Shown here: piece by piece, positions 26,736-36,127 of the stretch
Numbering within the stretch: position 1 is the stretch's first letter
Layout of the letters: each line of letters begins with the position of its first letter
NCBI GenBank assembly: GCA_963849635.1
Contig: CAWKIA010000045.1
Coordinates: 1-64,000 of the forward strand
Origin: CAVRUD01 sp963849635
Lineage (GTDB): Bacteria; Chloroflexota; Chloroflexia; Thermomicrobiales; UBA6265
Length of the DNA: 64,000 nt
Reading direction: 5' to 3'
Program-made: the position numbers and the translations under genes
The notes under the pieces: generated by a model
What the model was told of the DNA's origin: nothing
Database searches by the model: none
What the model saw: the letters and a program-made list of their open reading frames with translations, nothing else

Positions 26736-28871
26736 CTAGGTTGTCGCTCCTGGCGTGCCGTCGTCGGGTTTCTCCGCCGTGAGGGGATCGGAGCCGAGCT
26801 GGACTTCAGCGCCGTCGTTGATGCCGTCGCCATCGGAGTCGGGATTGGCTGGGTCGGTCCCGTGGGTCCCTTCCTCCGTGTCGGACAGGCCGTCACCGTC
26901 GCCATCGGCGTTCGGATCGGGGTCGGGCGGACTCGATCCCCCGCCCGCCGGAACGAGGTAGACCTCGACGAGCACGTCTGGCCGGGTCGGGTTGACGCTA
27001 ACGGCATATCCGGCCGCCACCGAGCCTGCACCGCCCTCGATCCGGAGGATCTCATATCCAGCCGGCGGCACCAGGGAGCCTTCGACGATGTAGTAGGTGT
27101 CATCGGGCAAGCCCGACCAGACGTAGGTGTCGCCGCTCTGGGCCGCTTCGGTCAGGGACTTCGAGTTACCGGTGTCATCAGCCTGAAGGGTAGCCCCCTC
27201 CATGGCGACTGACGACGCGATGCAGAGTTCGGCCGGACTGTCCGCCGCCGGACACGGCCGTCCAACAATCGAGACCGAGCCGGACTCGACGGTGTCATCC
27301 CCACCGGTGCCGTCGTCGCCGGTTGATTGGAACAGGAAGAGCGTTAGATCTGCCCTGGGAGCGTCGGTGGTGAGGCGGAGGTGAAAGGTCGAGTCGCCCG
27401 GGTCGCCGTCTGGGTCGGGGCCATCGAGGGTGGAATCGTCGAAGCCTTCCGGCAACTCATCAACGATCACGACGTAGGTGTAGAAGTCATCCGGGGAATA
27501 CGTCCCACCTTGAGCGACCGCGACATCAGCCCAGAGGTACGCCCGGCCATCGAACTCCGCGTCGGCGGTCGACTTGACGTCGGTGCCATTGTCGCCGCCA
27601 AGCAAGCGAACCGTGAATCCGCCGTCAGAAGGGCTGCACAGGTCGGGTTCGAGCGTATCTGCCGTCATGCCCTCCGGGCAGACGCGCCCCTGGATGGTCA
27701 CGACGCCCGCGCCGGTACGCAGGAGATAGAGGTCGACGCGAGCGGCCGGCTCTTCGGCGGTGAGCGTGATCGCTCCGCCAACCACCTCTTCACCGTCCAC
27801 GAAGGCGACGCCTTCGCTGTAGAACGCGGGCAATTCGGTTGGTTCGTTCAACTGGTAGTTGCCAAGTTCGAGGTTCTTCCACTGGTAGGCGCCGGCTTCT
27901 GGCGAATCGGCATCTTCGAGCAGCAACTCGTCGTCATCAGGAGTGGTGACTGTTGACGCAAACCCACCGGAGACGGCCTCACAGGCACTCAGGACTCCCG
28001 AATCTCCCGCCGAAACGGCGGTGCCAAGGTCGTCTCCGGAGACGTCTTCGGGGCAGGCCCAGACCGCAAGGGTCAAGTCTCCTGGCCCACCCTGGAGTGG
28101 CGGGACCGCGGGACCAATGACGGCGGCCACGAACGTTGCCGCGTCCGAGCTAGCGTTCTCGATTGTGAGCGTTCCGGTAGCGGTCGTAGCGGCGCCCGCG
28201 TCGAGTTGGGCTCCGTCGTCTGCGGCGGATGACAGCGTGATTGAGCCCTCGGTCGCGAGAACGAGTGCGGGAGTTTCGCCCGCGGCAACTGAGGTCGATT
28301 CGCCCGGTTCCAGGACGTCGCGGATCAGGTCGATGTCGTGGCCAAGCTCCGTGTCTGCCGCCGGGAAAGAGTCGCTACCGAAGATCAAGGTGTCGTCGTC
28401 CGTCTCTTCCGCTTGCGCTTCCGGCACGATCGCGATCCGGATGTAGGGAACGGTATCGGCGCTCAGGCTGGACCGCTGTTGCTGGGCTCCTTCTGGGACG
28501 AAAACTGCCTCCCCGGCGGCCAGGCGCGCCTGTGTCCCAGCGCTGATGTCGTTGACGAGGATCGCGCCCTCATCGGCCAGGGTGAAGCCGACGGCACGCT
28601 CGTGCGGCTCGGCGTCATTTTGCAGTTCGGCGTTGTCGCGGACGACCCGCCAGGCGATCTCGTCAGACGGCATCTGGGCGACACCGTGGGCGATGACTTC
28701 GGCGTGCCCGGTCGCGGGCGAGGGGCCATCGGGGGCGCCTTGAATCGCCTGAAGGATCGCCCCTCGGACGGGCGCGGCCAGCAATGCGAGCAGCCCGACG
28801 ATGGCGATGGCGGCGACAAGGCGCGGCGCGGTTCGGCTTCCTGAACCCAGCATCTGACGACCAAGCGACAC
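26736..28871 (-). CDS. large secreted protein with SPATG-type N-terminal domain and DxDxDG repeats; function unknown
   Basis: A 711-residue secreted protein. Hydrophobic signal (LVAAIAIVGLLALLAAPVRG), then the same ~230-residue domain as the protein at 16992-18266: GPSPATGHAEVIAHGVAQM, LAAGEAVFVPEGAQQQRSSL, and DAATFVAAVIGPAVPPL. It continues with three to four prealbumin/CNA-B-like beta segments (GAYQWKNLELGNYQL, RAYLWADVAVAQGGTY, DTYVWSGLPDDTYYIVEG), each with paired Cys-containing strands (VCPEGMTADTLEPDLC, RPCPAADSPAELC). It ends in DxDxDG repeats (DGDGDGLSDTEEGTHGTDP). The chosen start is GTG 28871 with AGAGGAG six bases upstream; ATG 28853 is the alternative. Looks like a surface or adhesive protein; no enzyme motif seen. 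Confidence 0.75.
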   Translation of the reverse strand: MSLGRQMLGSGSRTAPRLVAAIAIVGLLALLAAPVRGAILQAIQGAPDGPSPATGHAEVIAHGVAQMPSDEIAWRVVRDNAELQNDAEPHERAVGFTLADEGAILVNDISAGTQARLAAGEAVFVPEGAQQQRSSLSADTVPYIRIAIVPEAQAEETDDDTLIFGSDSFPAADTELGHDIDLIRDVLEPGESTSVAAGETPALVLATEGSITLSSAADDGAQLDAGAATTATGTLTIENASSDAATFVAAVIGPAVPPLQGGPGDLTLAVWACPEDVSGDDLGTAVSAGDSGVLSACEAVSGGFASTVTTPDDDELLLEDADSPEAGAYQWKNLELGNYQLNEPTELPAFYSEGVAFVDGEEVVGGAITLTAEEPAARVDLYLLRTGAGVVTIQGRVCPEGMTADTLEPDLCSPSDGGFTVRLLGGDNGTDVKSTADAEFDGRAYLWADVAVAQGGTYSPDDFYTYVVIVDELPEGFDDSTLDGPDPDGDPGDSTFHLRLTTDAPRADLTLFLFQSTGDDGTGGDDTVESGSVSIVGRPCPAADSPAELCIASSVAMEGATLQADDTGNSKSLTEAAQSGDTYVWSGLPDDTYYIVEGSLVPPAGYEILRIEGGAGSVAAGYAVSVNPTRPDVLVEVYLVPAGGGSSPPDPDPNADGDGDGLSDTEEGTHGTDPANPDSDGDGINDGAEVQLGSDPLTAEKPDDGTPGATT

Positions 28872-29038
28872 TTGGCACTCCTCTGACTGTTGACTCGGTT
28901 CGTGCCTGATGCACGGGGGAGCGGCAGATACGGCAAGGTGATGCTGTTCGTGAATGCCACGCCGTGACCGACGGATGAAGGTACCACGCATCCGGTGGCA
29001 TGCCTACCGGATCGGGCCAGAACAAAACCGTTTCGCGT

Positions 29039-31422
29039 CTACCGAGCGTCGTGGCGCAGCACCCAGGCCGCGGCGGCAGTGCGGGAGGGCAGGGCCAGCT
29101 TGCCCAGGATGTTGGTGACGTGGGTCGATGCGGTCCGCGTCGTGATGAAGAGCTCTTCGCCGATCTCGCGATCGGACCGGCCCTCGGCAACCAGGCGGAT
29201 AACCTCGCGCTCCCGCGGGGTCAAGTCCTTCATCGGATCGGGCACGACGGCCAGTGCCGGCGGTGACGCCTGCGGGCGGTCCGAGGCGAGCGCCTTGGTC
29301 AGTTGGTCGATCAGTTCGCCCGGGGCGGCCAGCCCCGGCTCGGGCGACCCTTCGCTGGATCGAACGGCTGTCCGGAATGAGGCCGCGATGCCGGCCTCAC
29401 CGGCACTCGCGGCTAGTTCAGACAGGAGTGTCATCGTGTCAATGATGCCCTGGCGTTCTTGGATCTCGACCCGCAACTTGAAGGCTGACGCCAGCGCGAC
29501 CACGCCGTTGTCGTAGTTCCGCTGGCGGAGGGCGGTAAGACCCAGGTTGTGCAGGACAAGGGCTTCGCCGCTGCGATCACCCACGCGATGTAGATGCTCC
29601 TGGGCCGACGCGGAAGAGCTCTCCCGCTTTCGGGAGGTCTCCTTTCCCCAGGGCGGATTCGCCGAGGTTATTGAGGGAATAGCCGATCGCCCGGGGCTCG
29701 CCTAGTTGACGCCTGATGTCGAGCGCCTCCTGGTGAAGACGCTCGGCGGTATCGAAATCCCGGTCGACGTTGGCGACATCGCCAAGGTTGCTCAGCGAGA
29801 GGGCGATGCCCCAGGGATCGCCGAGCTCTCGCCGGATAGCCAGGCTCTCCTCGTGCCGGGTCCGGGCGGTCGCGGTATCGGCCTGGCCGAGGGCCACCAG
29901 TCCCAGGTTGTTGAGCGTGTCCGCCGTGCCTTCCGGGTCATCCAGCGAACGGCGCATCTTCAGGCTTGCTTCGTACCGGATAACCGCCTCGCCGGGTTCG
30001 CCCATATCGAGATAGACGTTCCCGAGGTTGTTGAGTGCTTTTGCCCGGGCAGGCGACTGCTCGGCGCTCGCCCTGGCCAGGGCGGCTTCCAGGCGAGTCT
30101 GCGCTTCACGTAGCTGCCCTCGGATCTCCCAGTAGCGCCATAGCACCGTCGTCAGGTGCAGGGCGTCGCCGGGATCGCCGCGGGCGCTCAACCAATCAAG
30201 TGCCGCCCGCAGGTTATCCCCTTCGAGATCCAACCGCTCGAGCCAGGCATATTGCTCCGGGCCGTACAAGCGCAGTCCGGCCGCGCTGGCGAGCGCGAGG
30301 CACCAGGCAGCGTGGCGGTCGCGCGTCGCCTGGTCTTCGCCAGAGTCGGCCAGCCGCTCGCGGGCATATTCCCGGATGGTCTCCAGCATGACGAGGCGCG
30401 GCTCGTCGTCCTGAGCATCCTGACGCAACAGGCTGTGGTCGATCAGCGACGTGAGGATGGTGAGCACGTCGCCGGACCCACCGGCGGCGACTGCCTCGGC
30501 CGCGCCAAGCGACGCCCCGCCCGCGAAGACAGACATCCGCGCGAAGTGCGTTTGTTCCTCTGGTGTCAGCAGATGGTAGCTCCAGGCAATCGTGTCGCGG
30601 AGTGTCTGCTGGCGATCCGGCAGATCGCGCGGGCCGCCGGTGAGGACACTGAGGCGGTTAGCGAGCCGGGCCAGCAGGGCGGAGACGGAGAGGACCTTCA
30701 TTCTGGCCGCGGCCAGTTCTATCGCGAGCGGCAATCCGTCCAGACGCTGGCAAATCTCGGCGACCGTGGCGGCGTTCGCTTCCGTCAGGGCAAACCCAGG
30801 CCGAACCCGTTGCGCCGTCTCGACGAACAGCCGCACCGCGTAGCTCTGGGCAATGCTGTCGAGCGACTGCGTTGCCGCCTTAGGGAGTTGCAGCGGTTCG
30901 ACCGGGAACTCCCGCTCGCCGCGGATGTGGAGTGGCAACCGGCTGGTGACGATCAGGGTCAGCCCGGGACACGCGCTTAGCAGGCTAGCGAGGTCGGGCG
31001 CCGCGGCAACGACCTGTTCCATGTTGTCGAGCACGATCAGGGTAGGTGTGCCACCAAGCCTGGGAGGCGAGCCGTTGGGCCGCGTTCCCGGGCAACCCGG
31101 GAATGTCGCGGACATCCATCGCCCGGGCGATCGCGGGGAGAACCTGATCCGGGTCGGTGATCGCCGCCAGGGGGATGAACATGGTCCTGAGTGGACCGGA
31201 CTCGGTCGCGCGGTCGTCAACATACGTGGCGGCTGCCACCGCAAGTCGCGTTTTGCCCACTCCTCCTGGGCCGGTGAGCGTGATCAGCCGGGTTTCGCCC
31301 TTGTCGAGGAGCGTGCGCAGCCGGAGGAGCTCCGCGTCCCGGCCCAGGAGAGGAGTTGGGGGCGCCGGCAGCGTGGCGATGCCTACGGGTTGGCTATCGA
31401 ATGCAGTTGGCAAGCTCGCCAT
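29039..31422 (-). CDS. LuxR-family regulator with NB-ARC-type ATPase and TPR domains (two frameshifts)
   Basis: A large signal-transduction ATPase, about 793 residues once corrected. Residues ~20-330 are the ATPase: LLGRDAELLRLRTLL, Walker A TGPGGVGKTRLAVAA, Walker B TLIVLDNMEQVV, sensor LTLIVTSRLPLHIRGER, and LDGLPLAIELAAARMKVLS. Winged-helix and TPR region follow (ALNNLGNVYLDMGEPGEAVI, TLNNLGLVALGQADTATART, SLSNLGDVANVDRDFDTAER). The C-terminal LuxR helix-turn-helix is PMKDLTPREREVIRLVAEGR and TASTHVTNILGKL. One extra G near 31062 and one near 29601 shift the frame; removing them joins all parts. Family members switch on target genes after binding an inducer; the target here is unknown. Start ATG 31422. 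Confidence 0.85.
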
Positions 31423-31578
31423 CGTCCGGGTCCTTCGTCCTGGTTCGCTGTCGGGGAACCGAACTGTCCCACTGCCATGATGGCGACAGGTGACGAGACC
31501 GTCAAATCGATGGCGCTACGTTTCAGAAATCATGCCGGACTCTGAGTGCGTCAGGACTGGAACACAGCAGCTCCACTG

Positions 31579-31749
31579 CTATCCATTCCGGCGATGAGCT
31601 AGTCCGCCTTGAACCGACCACCCCGCGATCACAATGAGCAGGAACGCGGTCACGACCAGACTTCCGGGCAGGTCGCCGCGGGCGATCTGCTCGAACGCAT
31701 CGGCGGGGTTGATGGTACTCAGCACGGAGAGAAGGATGACTGCGTCCAT
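31579..31749 (-). CDS. small 56-residue membrane protein
   Basis: A short gene: ATG 31749, with CTGGAG nine bases upstream, to TAG at 31579. The protein begins MDAVILLSVLSTINPADAFE, then has one hydrophobic segment (SLVVTAFLLIVIAGWSVQGG) and a basic end (LAHRRNG). Codon usage and the ribosome-binding site support it. No family recognised. Confidence 0.5.
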   Translation of the reverse strand: MDAVILLSVLSTINPADAFEQIARGDLPGSLVVTAFLLIVIAGWSVQGGLAHRRNG

Positions 31750-32126
31750 GATTGTGGTCTCCAGGTTGCGTATCGTGGTCGGCTACCGGTTCGGGACGCC
31801 CCCGCATGGGCCTCCCGGTCATGTACCTATGCTGCCGCCACGGCCGCGAGACCACATCCGTAACTTCATGGATTTTTCAGGGCAGGAATTACCTACTCCA
31901 CGTAGAGGAGTGATCGTTCGTGCCCTGAGATGTGACCCCATCACTAGACGCGCCGAATGTGGCCTCGGCTGCGATCTGTCAGGCCGTTCCAACTCCTATC
32001 TCGATCGAGCACCCCGGACGATTGGCTGCTTCGACTGGTATCATTTGTATAGCTTTGGGCTGGACCGGTCACTTCCATCGTCCAGGCGAGCCACGAGGGC
32101 CCAGCGACTGGGCGAGGGGATGACAT
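31750..32126. other. 377-bp intergenic region
   Basis: Between the small membrane gene and the F420 island. Somewhat less GC-rich than its surroundings. It should contain the promoter for the plus-strand island starting at 32127 and one for the minus-strand small gene; TTGGCT near 32021 and TGTATA near 32045 are a possible but weak -35/-10 pair. No other structure seen. Confidence 0.4.
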
Positions 32127-33044
32127 TTGGCTGGACTCAAGATCGGATTGCAGCTCAATCGGTTCAAGTATGCCGGTGGGGATGAGGCAATAGCACCCGG
32201 TGTCGCAACAGTGGCCCGGCGGGCAGAGGCCGCCGGTGTTACGTCGCTCTGGGTCATGGACCACTTCTTCCAGATCCCCCCGAACGGGCCGGCGGAAGAT
32301 CCGATTCTGGAGGGATACTCAACCCTCACCTACATCGCCGGATTGACCGAGCGAATCAAGCTCGGCACGATGGTCACGGGCGTGACGTATCGCCACCCTG
32401 GCGTCCTGGTGAAGACCGTCACGACACTTGATGTGCTCTCGGGCGGACGTGCCTATTTCGGCATCGGGGCCGGTTGGTTTGAGCGAGAGCATGTCGGGCT
32501 GGGTGTGGCGTTTCCCCCTGTGAAGGAGCGGTTCGAGCGACTCGAAGAGACGCTCCAGATCGCCGACCAGATGTGGTCCGGCGAAGTAAAGCCGTACGAC
32601 GGCAAGCATTTCCAGTTGGCTGAAACCCTTTGTCAGCCCATGCCGCTCTCCCGGCCACACCCAACGATCCTGGTCGGCGGTGGCGGCGAGCAGAAGACCC
32701 TTCGCTTCGTGGCCCGGTACGGAGACGCCTGCAACCTCTTCTCCGCCGATCTGGAGGCGGTGAGCCACAAGCTCGACGTTCTCCGTGGTCACTGCGAAGT
32801 CGAAGGCCGCCCCTACGACGCAATCGAGAAGACGACCCTGGGCAGGATCCCTGGTCTGACGCAGACAGAAGGCGCGGTGTCATACGATCGGACGGAGGCG
32901 ACAGATTTCTTTGGCCGGCTCGGAGAGTTAGGCGTCGATCAGCACCTGACTAGCTTCGTCGATCCCACCCACCCATCGGTCGGCGAGGTACTTGCCGAGC
33001 TCGTTGACCTTGCCAGCGCGGTCCAGGTGGCCGGTCGATCGTAG
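32127..33044 (+). CDS. LLM-class F420-dependent oxidoreductase
   Basis: A 305-residue luciferase-like fold enzyme, probably using F420. Markers: SLWVMDHFFQIPPNGPAEDP, LTERIKLGTMVTGVTYRHPG, GRAYFGIGAGWFEREHVGLG, HPTILVGGGGEQKTLRFVAR, YGDACNLFSADLEAV. Start TTG 32127 with GAGGGGA seven bases upstream; an in-frame ATG is not nearby. It is the first gene of the plus-strand F420 island, 110 bp before the PPOX gene, and may be co-transcribed. Homologous over its length to the gene at 8177. Confidence 0.88.
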   Translation: MAGLKIGLQLNRFKYAGGDEAIAPGVATVARRAEAAGVTSLWVMDHFFQIPPNGPAEDPILEGYSTLTYIAGLTERIKLGTMVTGVTYRHPGVLVKTVTTLDVLSGGRAYFGIGAGWFEREHVGLGVAFPPVKERFERLEETLQIADQMWSGEVKPYDGKHFQLAETLCQPMPLSRPHPTILVGGGGEQKTLRFVARYGDACNLFSADLEAVSHKLDVLRGHCEVEGRPYDAIEKTTLGRIPGLTQTEGAVSYDRTEATDFFGRLGELGVDQHLTSFVDPTHPSVGEVLAELVDLASAVQVAGRS

Positions 33045-33154
33045 GCTGGCCGTTCGTCTAGTGGTGCAATACCAACTCGTCGGCGATGATGCGTTTTCGT
33101 CCGCCGTCATCGGTGGCGGCCTGGATCAGACCTACCGTGAGAGAAGGAGAAAAC

Positions 33155-33562
33155 GTGGCGCTCAGCGAGAAGGCGCGGGCATTCTTGGAAGAACCGCGAT
33201 TCGCCAGCCTGGCGACGATTAACCCCGATGGTTCGGTGCAGCAAACCGTGATGTGGTACCTGATTCGCGACGATCATATCCTGATGAATACAGCCCGGGG
33301 CCGGAAGAAGGACCGTAACCTCCTTCGAGACACGCGGATTTCCATCTGCGTCGAGGATGGGTACCGGTTTGTGTCGATGCGCGGCGCAGTCACGCTCATT
33401 GAGGACCAGGGTCCGGCACAGGCCGATATTCTGGAGATGGCCATCCGCTATCACGGTACTGAGCACGGCGAAGAGATGGGCCGCGATGTGTTCAGCAAGC
33501 AGGAGCGGATCTCCTTCAATCTGCCCATTGCCAACGTCATCGAGCATGGCTTTGACGACTAG
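33155..33562 (+). CDS. PPOX-class F420-dependent oxidoreductase
   Basis: A 135-residue split-barrel flavin/deazaflavin reductase. N-terminal FLEEPRFASLATINPDGSVQ, then VMWYLIRDDHILMNTARG and RKKDRNLLRDTRISICVED are the usual F420 and FMN contact elements. C-terminal part GTEHGEEMGRDVFSKQERIS. Start GTG 33155 follows AAGGAGAAAAC. It overlaps cofD by 17 bp, so the two are translationally linked, which supports F420 as cofactor. Confidence 0.88.
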   Translation: MALSEKARAFLEEPRFASLATINPDGSVQQTVMWYLIRDDHILMNTARGRKKDRNLLRDTRISICVEDGYRFVSMRGAVTLIEDQGPAQADILEMAIRYHGTEHGEEMGRDVFSKQERISFNLPIANVIEHGFDD

Positions 33563-34550
33563 CGCGACCCCCTCTGGCTCAACTCGCGTCACTGCCCTGG
33601 CCGGCGGCGTTGGCGGGGCAAAGCTTGCCCAGGGGTTGCAGCGGGCGGTGTCGCCCGGCGATCTCACGGTCGTCGTCAACACCGCCGACGACTTCGACCA
33701 CTACGGTCTCCGGATCAGTCCAGACCTCGATACGGTGCTCTACACACTCGCGGGGCTGGCGAATCCCGCTACTGGTTGGGGCATCGCCGGTGACACCTAC
33801 CACACGCTGGACGCGATCGCGGCGTATGGACGCGATCCCTGGTTCAAACTCGGTGATCGGGATTTCGCCACCCATATCCTGCGCACGGAGCGGCTACGAG
33901 CCGGGGCAACGCTGACAGAGGTCATGACCGAACTCGCGGCAGCCCTCCAGATCCCTAGCCGCATCCTGCCGATGACTGATGATCCTGTTGCGACTCTGGT
34001 TGACACGCCGGCCGGGCTACTTGAATTCCAGGACTATTTTGTTGGACGGCGGCAAACGGATGACGTCACCGGGGTCGTTTTCTCCGGGATAGAGAGTGCC
34101 CGGCTGCCGCGGGGCGTGGTCGACGCCATTGAGTCGGCGGAGGTGATCTTCTTCTGCCCATCAAACCCGATCGTCAGCATTGGCCCTCTCCTGGCAGTTG
34201 CCGGGCTCAGAGATGCGCTCGAACGCGCTTCCGCACCGAGAGTTGCCGTCAGCCCGCTCATTGGCGGCAAGGCGCTGAAAGGTCCGGCGGACCGGATGCT
34301 CGCCACGCTGGGGCACGAGGTCTCATCCGTCGGAGTAGCTCGCATCTATGCCGGATTGATCGATGGCTTGGTGATCGACAAGGTTGATCTCGATCTCGCA
34401 CCACGCATTCGAGACCTGGGTATTGAAGTCCTGGTTACCGGAACGATCATGGGCGGCCCGGAGGATCGGGAGCGCCTCGCGGCTGAAACGCTCCAGTTTG
34501 CCCGGGTGCTTTCGCCTCGCCGCCTGGCTGCCGTGGAGGCGGGCCAATGA
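33546..34550 (+). CDS. cofD: 2-phospho-L-lactate transferase (F420 biosynthesis)
   Basis: Joins the phospholactate or phosphoenolpyruvate unit, activated as a guanosyl diphosphate, to FO, giving F420-0 or dehydro-F420-0. Characteristic N terminus: VTALAGGVGGAKLAQGL, then VVNTADDFDHYGLRISPDLD and YTLAGLANPATGWGI; later FFCPSNPIVSIGPLLAVAG and RVAVSPLIGGKALKGPA. 334 residues, complete. Start ATG 33546 lies inside the end of the PPOX gene. Its stop overlaps the cofC start (ATGA). The archaeal (CofD) and actinobacterial (FbiA) enzymes are orthologous; which three-carbon donor is used here cannot be read from sequence. Confidence 0.93.
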   Translation: MALTTSATPSGSTRVTALAGGVGGAKLAQGLQRAVSPGDLTVVVNTADDFDHYGLRISPDLDTVLYTLAGLANPATGWGIAGDTYHTLDAIAAYGRDPWFKLGDRDFATHILRTERLRAGATLTEVMTELAAALQIPSRILPMTDDPVATLVDTPAGLLEFQDYFVGRRQTDDVTGVVFSGIESARLPRGVVDAIESAEVIFFCPSNPIVSIGPLLAVAGLRDALERASAPRVAVSPLIGGKALKGPADRMLATLGHEVSSVGVARIYAGLIDGLVIDKVDLDLAPRIRDLGIEVLVTGTIMGGPEDRERLAAETLQFARVLSPRRLAAVEAGQ

Positions 34551-35263
34551 GCGGCGGCACGGTTGTGCTCGTGCCGATCCGGTCGCTCACCGGTGGAAAG
34601 ACTCGCCTTGCTGGCGCCCTGACACCCGAGTCTCGGGCTGCCTTGACCCGGAGCATGCTCACGCGCGTCGTGGAGGCAGCGGTCGCGTCCGGCGTGGTCG
34701 AGACCGTGCTGGTGATCAGTCCCGATCCCGCCGTACTCCACCTTGCCGCTGGCCTGAGCGATCGAGTGGTAGTGGTTGAGCAGGATCCCCGTGCACTGGG
34801 CCTGAATGGGGCAATTGAACAGGGGCGATCCTGGGCAACAGCCCGACGGGCCGGGGCATTTCTGGTCCTGTTCGGCGATCTGCCCCTCATCGAGGCCGAC
34901 GATGTGAAGAATATGGTGCGGCGCGATGCCCCGGTCGTGATTGCGCCGGACCGGCATGGCGCCGGCACAAACGCGCTGCTCCTCCGCTTCGGGACCTTTG
35001 AACGAGATCAGGAGCCTTTCCAGTTCGGGTTTGGGATCGGATCCTACGCGCATCACGTCGATGAGGCCCACCGCCTTGGCCTGGACGTTGCGGTCTCGCT
35101 GACGCCGGGAACCGCCCTCGATCTCGACACGCCCGACGACCTTGCGGCGATCTTCGGCGAAGACTTTGCACAGAACGAGGAGGACATGATCGCCACCCGT
35201 CACTTTGCGCGCGTGTACAGTGGTGAATCCACCGACCGGCCGTCTCTGGAGATTGGCTCATGA
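34547..35263 (+). CDS. cofC: 2-phospho-L-lactate guanylyltransferase (F420 biosynthesis)
   Basis: Activates 2-phospholactate or phosphoenolpyruvate with GTP to make the CofD donor. Nucleotidyltransferase features: VVLVPIRSLTGGKTRLAGAL at the N terminus, VEQDPRALGLNGAIEQG, the metal-binding LVLFGDLPLIEADDVK, and VIAPDRHGAGTNALLLR. 238 residues. Start ATG 34547 overlaps cofD by 4 bp and the stop overlaps cofE by 4 bp, giving a tight cofD-cofC-cofE operon. Confidence 0.92.
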   Translation: MSGGTVVLVPIRSLTGGKTRLAGALTPESRAALTRSMLTRVVEAAVASGVVETVLVISPDPAVLHLAAGLSDRVVVVEQDPRALGLNGAIEQGRSWATARRAGAFLVLFGDLPLIEADDVKNMVRRDAPVVIAPDRHGAGTNALLLRFGTFERDQEPFQFGFGIGSYAHHVDEAHRLGLDVAVSLTPGTALDLDTPDDLAAIFGEDFAQNEEDMIATRHFARVYSGESTDRPSLEIGS

Positions 35264-36033
35264 GCGCCACTCCAGCGGCGGCAGAGATCCGGTTGCTCGG
35301 GCTTGACGGTATCCCCGAGGTGTCCCCGGGTGATGACCTTGCCAGAACGATCGGTGATGCCCTCGAGCGCTCGGGGCATGGCCTCACCTCCGACGATGTC
35401 CTTGTCGTCACCCACAAGATCGTCTCGAAGGCGGAAGGCCGGCTCGTCGATCTGCGCACGGTAACGCCATCCGCCCTGGCGACGTCAATAGGCGAACGGT
35501 TTGGCAAGGATGCGCGTCAGGTCGAGGTCGTGCTCCGCGAGAGCAGCCGGATCGTGCGAATGGACCGGGGCGTGATCATCGCCGAAACAGCTCATGGGCT
35601 CATCTGTGCCAATGCCGGCGTCGATGCCTCGAACGTCTCGGCTGAGACGGTCTGCCTGCTACCCATCGATCCTGACGGATCAGCGGCGGCGTTGCGTGAG
35701 CGCCTGAAAGAACGCTTCGGAGTCGCGCCCGGGATCATCATCTCCGATTCGTTCGGCCGTCCATGGCGCGTCGGGATCGTCAATGTCGCCGTCGGGGTCG
35801 CCGGGCTGGCTCCCCTGGCCGACTACCGGGGCTACACCGACGCGGCGGGCTACGAATTGCATGTCTCTGTCCTGGCGGTCGCGGATGAGCTCGCGGCCGC
35901 GGCCGAACTGGTGATGAACAAGCTCGACGCGAGGCCGGTCGTGCTGATTCGCGGGTACGTCAGTCCAGTCGGGGCTGAACCGGGGAGAGGGCGCGATTTG
36001 ATTCTCGACCCGACGCGGGATCTCTTCCGATAG
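35260..36033 (+). CDS. cofE: coenzyme F420-0:L-glutamate ligase (F420 biosynthesis)
   Basis: Adds the gamma-linked glutamates to F420-0 using GTP. Family sequence: LLGLDGIPEVSPGDDLARTI, VLVVTHKIVSKAEGRLVDL, VVLRESSRIVRMDRGVIIAE, GLICANAGVDASN, IIISDSFGRPWRVGIVNVAV, and DELAAAAELVMNKLDARPVV. 257 residues: single-domain like the archaeal CofE, lacking the nitroreductase half of actinobacterial FbiB. A gene with that missing half lies 5.7 kb downstream at 41776, fused to a PPOX domain. Start ATG 35260 overlaps cofC. Confidence 0.93.
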   Translation: MSATPAAAEIRLLGLDGIPEVSPGDDLARTIGDALERSGHGLTSDDVLVVTHKIVSKAEGRLVDLRTVTPSALATSIGERFGKDARQVEVVLRESSRIVRMDRGVIIAETAHGLICANAGVDASNVSAETVCLLPIDPDGSAAALRERLKERFGVAPGIIISDSFGRPWRVGIVNVAVGVAGLAPLADYRGYTDAAGYELHVSVLAVADELAAAAELVMNKLDARPVVLIRGYVSPVGAEPGRGRDLILDPTRDLFR

Positions 36034-36105
36034 ACGTGAGACTTGAGACGTGAGACGTGAGAAAAGAGAGTTATCTACTCTACGTCTCACGTCTCACGTC
36101 TCACG
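36033..36105. repeat. ACGTGAG-type tandem/inverted repeat after cofE
   Basis: Three units of (A)GACGTGAG (36033-36062) face three units of its complement CGTCTCA (36080-36105) across a 20-bp AT-richer loop, forming a long hairpin straight after the cofE stop. It may stabilise the 3' end of the cof message or reduce read-through into the next gene. Confidence 0.7.
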
Positions 36106-36127
36106 ACTCGTAAAGAAAGGATGCACC

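Noticed and set aside
34346..35203. A 285-codon open frame antisense to cofC
   Set aside because: cofC is a recognised gene with correct overlaps on both sides; the antisense product shows no motif.
3247..36105. Short tandem units (CGAACGCC, ACGTGAG) as CRISPR arrays
   Set aside because: Units are 7-9 bp with no unique spacers of 30-40 bp and no cas genes.
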